From: Lachnospiraceae bacterium UBA3801
GTDB lineage: Bacteria; Bacillota; Clostridia; Lachnospirales; Lachnospiraceae
DNA: 13,510 nucleotides
Reading direction: 5' to 3'
Assembly: GCA_002368685.1 (NCBI GenBank)
Contig: DFEN01000057.1
Span: 1-13,510 of the forward strand
Positions within the stretch are counted from its first letter, which is position 1, and each line of letters begins with the position of its first letter. Shown here piece after piece: positions 1 to 6,885 of this stretch. Below the pieces are notes generated by a model, which had not been told where the DNA came from, searched no databases, and saw only the letters and a program-made list of their open reading frames with translations. The position numbers were made by a program, and so were the translations under genes.

Positions 1-533
1 TATCTATCTCGATGCTCGACAATACCACAGCAAAGGTTCATTTTTTCCAATATACTGCTTAGCCTCCTGGCTTCTGACTCAGATAATGTAGCTATTTCCA
101 ACTGATAAGACTTTTCAGGATTACCTATAGAGCCTCCTGCCATAAATGCTCCACGTAGATAAGCTCTCTTACAGCATTCTCTTTGTGTAAGCATCGGATT
201 AACTGAGAATCGATTATCATATCTGCTAAGCTTTAGGCGAAGCATCATTTCGTCTATATTATCTGCGCCTATAATGACGATTTTTCTATGATGTTTCTTC
301 TCATTCTGACATAGACACATATCATCCGGGATATGAGTAACCATTCTTATAAGTCTCAGTATCCCAGCTTCAGTATCATCAGAATCGACACGAATTATAA
401 GAGCCTCTTTCTCCTCAAACTCTTGCATTCTACCATTTATAGAAATATAACCCGCGAGACAAGCGCTTCTACAATGTATGCTTTTATCAATTATATTATT
501 AAGTTCATTCTTAAGATCAGAGCTGAAGGACAT
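1..533 (-). CDS. whiA: WhiA, N-terminal part (sporulation/cell-division regulator), cut by window edge
   Basis: My reverse-strand translation gives 177 residues from an ATG at 533, open to the left edge. It starts MSFSSDLKNEL, and the stretch CCKRAYLRGAFMAGGS at about residues 120-135 followed by NPEKSYQLEI is typical of WhiA. The visible part corresponds to the two degenerate LAGLIDADG-like repeats; the C-terminal helix-turn-helix domain lies outside the window. WhiA is a DNA-binding protein that controls sporulation septation genes in Streptomyces and affects cell division and chromosome segregation in Bacillus. The start overlaps the rapZ stop by one base (TAATG), and an AAGGGTG ribosome binding site lies inside the rapZ 3' end. 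Translational coupling to rapZ is therefore likely. No defect is seen in the visible part. Confidence 0.95.
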   Translation of the reverse strand, partial: MSFSSDLKNELNNIIDKSIHCRSACLAGYISINGRMQEFEEKEALIIRVDSDDTEAGILRLIRMVTHIPDDMCLCQNEKKHHRKIVIIGADNIDEMMLRLKLSRYDNRFSVNPMLTQRECCKRAYLRGAFMAGGSIGNPEKSYQLEIATLSESEARRLSSILEKMNLCCGIVEHRDR

Positions 534-1414
534 TACAGTTCACCCTTAACATAGGAATCGTTTATTATATCACGATGGAATACTCTGAAAGAGTAAGGCA
601 TATCTGACATTCTCTCATATAGTTCATTAGCAACTGTAACAGATCTATGTCTGCCTCCAGTACAACCAATTGCAACCACCAGCTGATGTCTATCTTCCTT
701 TTCTGTATTCTCTTTTACAAGAAACTTCATCATTTCTTCAAGCATATCAAGGAATTTACCACTTTCCTTTGAATCCATGACGTAGTCTCTTACTTCCTGA
801 TCATTTCCCGTTTTACGTCTTAAGGTCTCCTCGTAATAAGGATTCGGCATGAAACGTACATCGAATACATAATCCGCATCCTGAGGAATTCCAAATTTGT
901 ATCCAAAGGACATGATCGTAACTATCATATTGTTATATTCTTTACCATTAGCAAAGATTTTAAGAACTTCTCTTTTAAGCTCTCTGGTCAAAAGTCCAGA
1001 AGTATCTATAGTATAATCCGCAAGCTTACTTAAGAATTCAATTCTGCTACGCTCTTCATCAATACCATCATTAAGATTTCCGCCCTGAGCAAGCGGATGC
1101 TCACGTCTAGTTTCTCTATATCTTCTTACAAGCGATCTATTTGAAGCATCGAGATATAGTATCTCATAATTAAACTTGCTCTCTCTTAGGTTATTAAGTA
1201 TCTCACTAAGCTCCCCTAAGGCAGAGCCACTTCTTATATCTATTCCGATAGCAACCTTGTCATTATTAAATTCATTGTCACTGGAAAGCTCTACAAACTT
1301 AGTAATAAGAGGAACCGGAAGATTATCTACGCAAAAATACCCGGAATCCTCTAGAGCTTTTAATACAGTGGTTTTACCGGCACCACTCATACCTGTAACA
1401 ATAACGAAACGCAC
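533..1414 (-). CDS. rapZ: RapZ/YvcJ family nucleotide-binding protein
   Basis: The product has 293 residues, the usual length for this family. A Walker A motif GMSGAGKT is at residues 8-15, directly after an N-terminal beta strand. DNLPVPLI follows at 30-37, and the conserved C-terminal signature GCTGGRHRSV is at 250-259. In E. coli RapZ is an RNA-binding adaptor that steers degradation of the GlmZ sRNA; the Bacillus homologue YvcJ binds and hydrolyses nucleotides and influences competence. Which role applies here cannot be told from sequence. The start codon is GTG, chosen because AAGGAG lies 7 nt upstream. The gene begins 15 nt after murB and its TAA shares a base with the whiA ATG. No yvcK-like gene sits between it and whiA. 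Confidence 0.95.
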   Translation of the reverse strand: MRFVIVTGMSGAGKTTVLKALEDSGYFCVDNLPVPLITKFVELSSDNEFNNDKVAIGIDIRSGSALGELSEILNNLRESKFNYEILYLDASNRSLVRRYRETRREHPLAQGGNLNDGIDEERSRIEFLSKLADYTIDTSGLLTRELKREVLKIFANGKEYNNMIVTIMSFGYKFGIPQDADYVFDVRFMPNPYYEETLRRKTGNDQEVRDYVMDSKESGKFLDMLEEMMKFLVKENTEKEDRHQLVVAIGCTGGRHRSVTVANELYERMSDMPYSFRVFHRDIINDSYVKGEL

Positions 1415-1429
1415 CCCTTATCTCCTTTT

Positions 1430-2302
1430 CTATTCAAAATCCCCAATTAGTTTAACTTCTGTTTCAAGTGTAACGCCGTATTTATCTTTTACAATTCTCT
1501 GAACATCCTGGATAAGTCTATAAATATCAGTAGATGTAGCATGGTCATAATTAATTACAAATCCACAATGCTTTGGGCTAACCATAGCTCCGCCAACCTT
1601 ATATCCAGCAAGTCCACTATCCATTATAAGCTTACCTGCAAAATACCCTGTTGGTCTCTTAAATGTAGAACCAGCGCTTGGATATTCAAGTGGCTGTTTA
1701 TCTCTTCTTCTACCATTAAAATCATTCATTTTAGCGGATATTTCTTCGCTTTTACCAGCCTCTAGATTAACAGTCATAGAAATAATGACCATATCCTCAT
1801 TCATAGCTCTGCTATGTCTATAATCGAAGTCCATGTCTGAACCAGCTATAGTTCGTGGTTCTCCATCTATTATAACCTCAACAGATTCTACTATATCCTT
1901 CATTTCTCCACCGTAAGCACCGGCATTCATATATATAGCGCCACCTACAGTTCCGGGAATACCTGAAGCGAATTCCATACCCGCAAGAGAATTTGCCAGG
2001 GCAACCTTAGCTACAGCACTTAGCATAGCACCAGCCCCAGCTTTAATCTTAGTACCTTCTACAGATATATCATCAAGTCCATGTCCTATTACAATAACTG
2101 GAACATCTATTCCCTTATCAGACACAAGCAGATTACTGCCATTTCCAACAATAAGAGGTTTGACATTTTCTTCTTTTAATTTATTAAGTACAGTGATAAG
2201 TCCGTCTATATTATAAACCTTATAAAGTTTGGAAGCCTTGCCACCAGTTTTAAAGGTTGTATAGCCAGACATTAATTCATTTTCAAAAAGTTCGAAATCC
2301 AT
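1430..2302 (-). CDS. murB: UDP-N-acetylenolpyruvoylglucosamine reductase (MurB)
   Basis: MurB is a cytoplasmic FAD- and NADPH-dependent enzyme that reduces UDP-GlcNAc-enolpyruvate to UDP-MurNAc, the second committed step of peptidoglycan precursor synthesis. The product has 290 residues. FAD-domain motifs are VGNGSNLLVSD at 52-62 and the glycine-rich stretch GIPGTVGGAIYMNAGAYGG at 114-132. The substrate domain carries YRHSR at 161-165, GSTFKRP at 211-217 (S212 is the likely catalytic proton donor) and LETEV at 279-283 (E282 is the likely catalytic acid). The layout and length fit the shorter type II enzymes, which lack the tyrosine loop of E. coli MurB. Catalytic assignments rest on motif similarity. 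The ATG has an AGGA ribosome binding site 7 nt upstream. Confidence 0.96.
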   Translation of the reverse strand: MDFELFENELMSGYTTFKTGGKASKLYKVYNIDGLITVLNKLKEENVKPLIVGNGSNLLVSDKGIDVPVIVIGHGLDDISVEGTKIKAGAGAMLSAVAKVALANSLAGMEFASGIPGTVGGAIYMNAGAYGGEMKDIVESVEVIIDGEPRTIAGSDMDFDYRHSRAMNEDMVIISMTVNLEAGKSEEISAKMNDFNGRRRDKQPLEYPSAGSTFKRPTGYFAGKLIMDSGLAGYKVGGAMVSPKHCGFVINYDHATSTDIYRLIQDVQRIVKDKYGVTLETEVKLIGDFE

Positions 2303-2349
2303 ATTTTCATCCTATAGTCTTATTAAAAATTATTCTACTAATAATAAGT

Positions 2350-2389
2350 TAAGACTCTACAATGTAATAGTCTACATTATAGAGTCTTA
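2350..2389 (-). other. 17-bp stem-loop between glk and murB
   Basis: Arms 2350-2366 and 2373-2389 are complementary over 17 positions with a 6-nt loop. Read as minus-strand RNA, the direction of the flanking genes, every position pairs if one G-U wobble is allowed. In the plus-strand RNA the same position is a C-A mismatch. The minus-strand sequence after the stem is only loosely U-rich, so it is not a classic terminator in that direction; a run of five T follows on the plus strand. It could act as a weak terminator, attenuator or mRNA-processing and stability element in the hprK-glk-murB transcript. Confidence 0.6.
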
Positions 2390-2404
2390 TTTTTCAATTC
2401 GTAA
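2376..2404 (-). promoter_or_regulatory. Possible internal promoter for murB-rapZ-whiA
   Basis: On the minus strand a perfect TATAAT (2376-2381) lies 17 nt downstream of TTACGA (2399-2404), which matches TTGACA at only 3 of 6 positions. The -10 box is part of the 5' arm of the stem-loop at 2350-2389, so a transcript starting about 7 nt downstream would begin in the loop and could not form the hairpin. The weak -35 keeps confidence low. Confidence 0.4.
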
Positions 2405-2411
2405 AAATAGT

Positions 2412-2444
2412 AAAAAAAACAGAATTTTAATACCTTTTACTGTT
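2412..2444 (-). terminator. Weak possible terminator after glk
   Basis: Eight to nine bases downstream of the glk stop, the minus strand has a short AACAG/CTGTT stem (2440-2444 with 2418-2422) around a 17-nt AT-rich loop, running into eight T residues (2412-2419). The stem is too short for an efficient intrinsic terminator; partial termination or pausing is the most that can be claimed. Confidence 0.3.
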
Positions 2445-2452
2445 AATAAATA

Positions 2453-3388
2453 CTATAATACCGACGCTGCACCGCCGTACATACCTGCATCGTTACCTAA
2501 AGTAGCCAGCTTGAACTCTGTATTACGGCAAGCATGAAAAGCATATTCCTGGAAATACTTCTTGGTAGTTGTAATCAGAATATCACCTGCCTTGGATACT
2601 CCACCACCAATAACGAATACCTCTGGATCAACAACACAAGCAACATTTGCAAGGGCATATCCAAGACGTCTTCCATGTTCCTCGATAAGATCAAGTGCCA
2701 GATCATCACCATTTTTAGCAGCATCAAAGATTTCCTTAGCTGAGATGTACTTAACCTCTCTAAGTCTCGATGGCTTATCTGTAGCCTGAAGTGCTCTATT
2801 TGCAAGCCTTACGATACCAGTAGCTGAAGCATACTGCTCAAGACATCCCTTCTTACCACAGTTGCAGGCATCCTGTTCATTCAGATCAATAGTCATATGA
2901 CCTATCTCTCCACCAGCACCATTTACACCAGCAAGCATCTTACCATTAAGTATGATACCTCCACCAACGCCTGTTCCAAGTGTAACCATAACAACGTTAT
3001 CATATTCCTTACCGCCACCTTGCCAATACTCACCAAGTGCAGCCATGTTCGCATCATTTCCAACCTTTACAGGAAGGCCTGTTAACTCGCTCAGCTCATT
3101 AGCAGCGTTGAAGATACCCCATCCAAGGTTAACACACTTAATTACTGTACCATCTTCTTTAACCGGTCCGGGAACGCCCATTCCAACACCCTTAACGTCT
3201 TCTTTAGTTATTTCTTTCTCTGTAAGTTTATTATCAATAGAAGCAGCTATATCAGACAGGATGTAAGCACCACCATCATCAGTTCTGGTTGTTATTTCCC
3301 ATTTATCAAGGAGTTCGCCCTCAGTTGAGAACAGTCCAATTTTAACCGTAGTACCTCCGATATCAACTCCAAATACATATTTTGCCAT
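2453..3388 (-). CDS. glk: ROK-family glucokinase
   Basis: The product has 311 residues, a typical length. It should phosphorylate intracellular glucose to glucose 6-phosphate with ATP in the cytoplasm. The N-terminal ATP phosphate-binding motif DIGGTT is at residues 9-14, the catalytic aspartate is in VGNDANMAALGE (D112), and a second glycine-rich ATP loop TLGTGVGGG spans 136-144. The ROK signature GGEIGHM is at 159-165, and the structural zinc site is H164 with C175, C177 and C182 in the CxCGxxGCxE motif. The zinc-containing signature separates it from E. coli-type Glk. Glucokinase is the best call in this context, but ROK sugar specificity is hard to read from sequence and fructokinase or N-acetylmannosamine kinase activity is possible. 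A GGAGGG ribosome binding site lies upstream, and the gene starts 16 nt after hprK, so the two are probably co-transcribed. Confidence 0.92.
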   Translation of the reverse strand: MAKYVFGVDIGGTTVKIGLFSTEGELLDKWEITTRTDDGGAYILSDIAASIDNKLTEKEITKEDVKGVGMGVPGPVKEDGTVIKCVNLGWGIFNAANELSELTGLPVKVGNDANMAALGEYWQGGGKEYDNVVMVTLGTGVGGGIILNGKMLAGVNGAGGEIGHMTIDLNEQDACNCGKKGCLEQYASATGIVRLANRALQATDKPSRLREVKYISAKEIFDAAKNGDDLALDLIEEHGRRLGYALANVACVVDPEVFVIGGGVSKAGDILITTTKKYFQEYAFHACRNTEFKLATLGNDAGMYGGAASVL

Positions 3389-3404
3389 TTTAGTAACCCT
3401 CCAT

Positions 3405-4340
3405 TTAGTTATTATTTAAGCCTTTTGTGACTCTGTTATACATTTCCTGAGCAGCATTATAACCCATCTTCTTCTGTCTATGGTTAACGGCTGCTGATTC
3501 AACGATGATAGCCAGGTTTCTACCAGGTCTGATAGGAATAGAATGTGATACCACCTTCGTTCCCAGGAACTCTGCATAATTATCAGACAGACCAAGTCTA
3601 TCATAATTAGCGTCCTTATCCCACTCTTCAAGCTTAATAACCAGGTCAATCTGCTGAGAAAGCTTAACACACTCAACACCGAACATGGTCTTAACATCTA
3701 TGATACCTATACCTCGAAGCTCGATAAAGTGGCGAGTAATCTCTGGGGACTGTCCTATCAGCTGTTCATCATTTATCTTCTTTATCTCAACAACATCATC
3801 AGCAACAAGTCTATGACCACGCTTGATAAGCTCAAGCGCAGCCTCACTTTTACCTATACCGCTGTCTCCCATTATTAGAACACCTTCACCGAAAACGTCT
3901 ACCAGAACGGCGTGAATAGATATTCTAGGGGCAAGTTCCTCATGCAGATAACGGACCGTCTCATGTACAAATCCAGAGGTCGTCGCACTACTTGTAAGAA
4001 CTGGAATGCCATGCTTATCACCTTCTTCGATGATAAAATCATAAGGCTCTATATCTCTACAGAATACAAGACACGGAATTTGATGGCTGAATAGTTTATC
4101 GAATATGATAACATTTTCTTCTCTTGTATGCATATCAGCTATATATGCATGCTCAACATTTCCGCATATCTGAATTCTTGTATTATCGAAATGTTCGAAG
4201 AATCCCGCCAGCTGAAGAGCCGGTCTGTTAATATCTGGATCAGTAATCATTATCTTATCCGTATCGATATTAGGAGTATGATTCTTTAGATTCATTTTCT
4301 TAATAAATTGGGTCAAAGTAATACTATATTCCTGCTGCAT
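3405..4340 (-). CDS. hprK: HPr kinase/phosphorylase
   Basis: HprK phosphorylates Ser46 of the phosphotransferase carrier HPr and removes that phosphate in response to glycolytic metabolites. It is the sensor for carbon catabolite repression in Firmicutes. The product has 311 residues, the standard length. The N-terminal domain (about 1-130) is followed by the kinase core with H143 in IHAVLVDVFG, Walker A GDSGIGKS at 158-165, DD at 181-182, the HprK signature IELRGIGIIDV at 206-216, and IPIRPGRN in the C-terminal catalytic loop. All expected catalytic elements are visible. The ATG has AGGAG 5 nt upstream. The gene heads the minus-strand cluster and diverges from uvrC across 113 nt. Its direct link to a glucokinase gene couples two sugar-status functions. 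Confidence 0.97.
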   Translation of the reverse strand: MQQEYSITLTQFIKKMNLKNHTPNIDTDKIMITDPDINRPALQLAGFFEHFDNTRIQICGNVEHAYIADMHTREENVIIFDKLFSHQIPCLVFCRDIEPYDFIIEEGDKHGIPVLTSSATTSGFVHETVRYLHEELAPRISIHAVLVDVFGEGVLIMGDSGIGKSEAALELIKRGHRLVADDVVEIKKINDEQLIGQSPEITRHFIELRGIGIIDVKTMFGVECVKLSQQIDLVIKLEEWDKDANYDRLGLSDNYAEFLGTKVVSHSIPIRPGRNLAIIVESAAVNHRQKKMGYNAAQEMYNRVTKGLNNN

Positions 4341-4387
4341 ATTATCTCCTTTGTCTACATCCCAAATTGTTCAAAACTACATTTAAC

Positions 4388-4416
4388 ATCATATCAGAAC
4401 TTAAGGTTTTTTTCAC
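4388..4416 (-). promoter_or_regulatory. Candidate hprK operon promoter (extended -10)
   Basis: On the minus strand, TATGAT (4388-4393) is preceded by TG one base away, giving an extended TGnTATGAT -10. GTGAAA (4411-4416, 4 of 6 matches to TTGACA) lies 17 nt upstream. Transcription would start near 4381, leaving a leader of about 40 nt before the hprK ATG and its AGGAG site. Confidence 0.55.
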
Positions 4417-4439
4417 TACTAAATTATTAGGTTTAAGTG

Positions 4440-4445
4440 TATAAT
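4440..4445 (+). promoter_or_regulatory. uvrC -10 box directly before the start codon
   Basis: A perfect TATAAT with TG immediately before it ends 8 nt upstream of the uvrC ATG. Initiation at the usual distance would fall at about 4452-4454, on or next to the start codon. No good -35 hexamer lies 16-18 nt upstream, and no Shine-Dalgarno lies before the ATG. Together these suggest a leaderless uvrC transcript. Confidence 0.5.
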
Positions 4446-4453
4446 CTAATATT

Positions 4454-6277
4454 ATGAATACATTTGATATTGAGGAAGAACTAAATAAGCTACCACATAA
4501 GCCCGGAGTATACATCATGCATGATGAAAATGAAGCTATTCTCTATGTCGGAAAAGCCATAGACCTTCATAACAGAGTGCGTCAATACTTCAGGTCTGGT
4601 CATGGTCACAACAACTCTCCTAAGATTCTTAAAATGGTGAGTCAGATAGCCTATTTCGAATATATTATAACCGCTTCAGAAATGGAGGCGCTTGTTTTAG
4701 AATGTAATCTTATTAAGGAACATAGGCCCAAATATAACACACTTATGACAGATGATAAGGGGTATCCTTATATCAAGATCACAACTAGTGATACATTCCC
4801 TAGAATCATGATGAGTCACCGTATGGCTCGCGATAAATCGCTTTATTTTGGACCTTTTACTGATAGAAAAGCTGTACACGACACTATTGCTCTCATCAAA
4901 AACTTATTCCATATTAGAAATTGTAATAAAGACCTGGGAAATGGACCTTACAACGAACGTCCCTGTCTATATTATCAGATAGGAAAATGTGACGCTCCTT
5001 GCGCAGGACTCATCTCCCCTACTGATTATAAAAAGAATGTAGATAAGGCAATCCAGTTTTTAAATGGCAATACAAAAGATATAGAAAATGAACTGAAATC
5101 TAAAATGGCAGAATATGCCGAAAATATGGAATTCGAAAAGGCCGCTGAAACAAGGGACCTACTAAGTAGTATAGGTAAAATATCCGAGAAACAAAGAGCT
5201 GGTAACACAAATAATGATGATCAGGATATAATTGCCTTTGCCAGAGACAATAATGATACAGTAATCTCCATTTTCTTTATTCGAAGTGGCACTCTTCTCG
5301 GTCGAGAAAACTATCATATGTCTTCAGATGCTGAGGATACAGATACTGAAATCATTACTGAATTTATAAAGCAATATTACATGGGGACACCGTTTATCCC
5401 TAAGGAAATACTTACTGTCATTCCTATCTATGAAGCAGAGGTTATAACAGAGTATCTTACCTCTAGAAAAGGTCAAAATGTTTATATCCACACTCCTCAA
5501 AAGGGTGAAAAGAAGGGGCTTATAAAGCTTGCCGAAGATAATGCAAAGCTTGTTCTAAGTCAAGATATTGAAAGAATAAAAAAGGCTGAGAAAAGAACCA
5601 TTGGTGCATGTCAGGATATAGCTGATATAATAGGCGTTGAAAAGGTTTCCAGAATGGAGGCATTTGATATTTCCAACATTTCCGGTTATCATAGTGTTGC
5701 TTCTATGGTTGTTTTTGAAAATGGCAAACCAAAGCGAAATGCCTACAGAAAATTTAGACTACAAACTGTCGAGGGTCCTGATGATTACGCTTCTATGAAG
5801 GAAGTTTTATCGAGGAGATATACCAACGAGAATCTAGGTACTTTTCCAGATGTCATCATGATGGACGGTGGTAAAGGCCAAGTACATATAGCAGAAACTG
5901 TTATAGATAGTCTAGGACTCGACATTCCTGTATGTGGTATGGTCAAGGATGATAATCATAGAACTAGAGGTCTATACTATCACGATGAGGAAGTAGCATT
6001 TCCTAAAGGCAGTGAAGCTATTCATATGATTACAGCTCTTCAGGATGAGACACACCGTTTTGCTATAACATATCATAAGCAGCTACGTAGTGAAGGACAG
6101 ACGCACTCTATCCTAGATGATATAAAGGGCATAGGACCCTCCAGACGCAAGGCTCTTCTGCTCCATTTTAAGGACATAGAAGCAATCAAGGCAGCTTCAA
6201 TTGATGAGCTTGCAAATATAGAAGGTATGAATCAAAAGGCCGCCGAAGCGGTATATAATTTCTTTAATTTCAAATAA
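4454..6277 (+). CDS. uvrC: UvrABC excinuclease subunit C
   Basis: UvrC makes the dual incisions around lesions in nucleotide excision repair after loading by UvrA and UvrB. The product has 607 residues, normal for the family. The GIY-YIG nuclease domain is at the N-terminus: GVY at 18-20, YVGKA at 31-35, and E82 as the likely metal-binding glutamate. Four cysteines, C157, C171, C179 and C183, match the spacing of the UvrC iron-sulfur cluster. A UVR (UvrB-binding) helix pair covers about 205-240. The C-terminal RNase H-like nuclease has FDISNISG (D405), MMDGGKGQ (D471), KDD around 499 and DETHRFA (H534). A helix-hairpin-helix pair lies at about 555-605. The next in-frame ATG would remove conserved sequence, so the ATG at 4454 is kept despite lacking a ribosome binding site. 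yqeG follows 32 nt downstream. Confidence 0.97.
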   Translation: MNTFDIEEELNKLPHKPGVYIMHDENEAILYVGKAIDLHNRVRQYFRSGHGHNNSPKILKMVSQIAYFEYIITASEMEALVLECNLIKEHRPKYNTLMTDDKGYPYIKITTSDTFPRIMMSHRMARDKSLYFGPFTDRKAVHDTIALIKNLFHIRNCNKDLGNGPYNERPCLYYQIGKCDAPCAGLISPTDYKKNVDKAIQFLNGNTKDIENELKSKMAEYAENMEFEKAAETRDLLSSIGKISEKQRAGNTNNDDQDIIAFARDNNDTVISIFFIRSGTLLGRENYHMSSDAEDTDTEIITEFIKQYYMGTPFIPKEILTVIPIYEAEVITEYLTSRKGQNVYIHTPQKGEKKGLIKLAEDNAKLVLSQDIERIKKAEKRTIGACQDIADIIGVEKVSRMEAFDISNISGYHSVASMVVFENGKPKRNAYRKFRLQTVEGPDDYASMKEVLSRRYTNENLGTFPDVIMMDGGKGQVHIAETVIDSLGLDIPVCGMVKDDNHRTRGLYYHDEEVAFPKGSEAIHMITALQDETHRFAITYHKQLRSEGQTHSILDDIKGIGPSRRKALLLHFKDIEAIKAASIDELANIEGMNQKAAEAVYNFFNFK

Positions 6278-6309
6278 GGTTAAAGTTATTAGATAACAGG
6301 GGGTTAATT

Positions 6310-6825
6310 ATGGCTAGATTTTTATTTCCAACAGAATACTATGATTCTACTTATAGTATAGATTTCGAAAAGTATTATAAAATGGGTTACCGAGGATTAA
6401 TCTTTGATATTGATAATACCCTGGTTCCTCATAATGCTATGCATGATGATAGATCCAGAAAATTATTTAAAGAATTAAAGACACTTGGTTACAAAGTTTG
6501 CTTTGTTTCTAACAACAAAGAGCCTCGTGTTAAAAAGTTCAATGAAGAAGTCGGAGGCTTCTATATATTTAAAGCCGGTAAGCCAAAGAGTCAGGGGTTC
6601 CTAAAAGCAATGAAGCTTATGGGTACAACTAAGGAGAACACTCTCTTTATTGGCGACCAGCTTTTTACTGATATATGGGGAGCTAATAATGCTCATCTCC
6701 ACTCTATTCTTGTTAAACAGATAGATAAAAAAGAAGAAATACAGATAGTTCTCAAAAGAATTATTGAGAAACCAATTATCGCTTTATATAGGATGAAGCA
6801 TCCATTAAAAAGCAAGAAAAACTAA
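6310..6825 (+). CDS. yqeG: YqeG-family HAD-IIIA phosphatase
   Basis: This 171-residue cytoplasmic protein belongs to the haloacid dehalogenase superfamily, YqeG group. Motif I is FDIDNTLV (nucleophile D33, acid/base D35), motif II is VSNN (S67), motif III is around K91 in AGKPKSQ, and motif IV is GDQLFTD (D116, D121). The short sequence between motifs and the absence of a large cap domain fit the HAD-IIIA subgroup. A phosphatase activity is expected, but the physiological substrate in Firmicutes is not established. A GGGGG-rich ribosome binding site sits 5-6 nt before the ATG. It starts 32 nt after uvrC and is followed by a strong terminator, so it probably forms a two-gene unit with uvrC. 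Confidence 0.9.
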   Translation: MARFLFPTEYYDSTYSIDFEKYYKMGYRGLIFDIDNTLVPHNAMHDDRSRKLFKELKTLGYKVCFVSNNKEPRVKKFNEEVGGFYIFKAGKPKSQGFLKAMKLMGTTKENTLFIGDQLFTDIWGANNAHLHSILVKQIDKKEEIQIVLKRIIEKPIIALYRMKHPLKSKKN

Positions 6826-6839
6826 TACTTTACAATAAT

Positions 6840-6872
6840 AAAAAGTGGTAGAGCCAGGCTCTACCACTTTTT
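6840..6872. terminator. Strong bidirectional terminator between yqeG and the 698-residue gene
   Basis: A GC-rich perfect inverted repeat (GTGGTAGAGCC at 6845-6855 with its complement at 6857-6867) is flanked by AAAAA and TTTTT. It therefore forms a standard stem plus U-tract on both strands. It lies 14 nt after the yqeG stop and 13 nt after the stop of the convergent gene, and it should end both transcripts. Confidence 0.95.
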
Positions 6873-6885
6873 CTCACCCTATAAA

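Noticed and set aside
333..554. Plus-strand 73-codon open frame
   Set aside because: It lies antisense to whiA and the rapZ end, has no ribosome binding site, and the minus-strand protein is clearly conserved.
2350..2394. Plus-strand reading of the glk-murB hairpin as a terminator, since five T follow it
   Set aside because: No plus-strand gene lies upstream to terminate, and the stem has a C-A mismatch in that orientation. An antisense RNA cannot be excluded but has no support.
6285..6297. Short palindrome GTTAT-TAG-ATAAC between uvrC and yqeG
   Set aside because: A 5-bp AT-rich inverted repeat with no U-tract is expected by chance in sequence of this composition.
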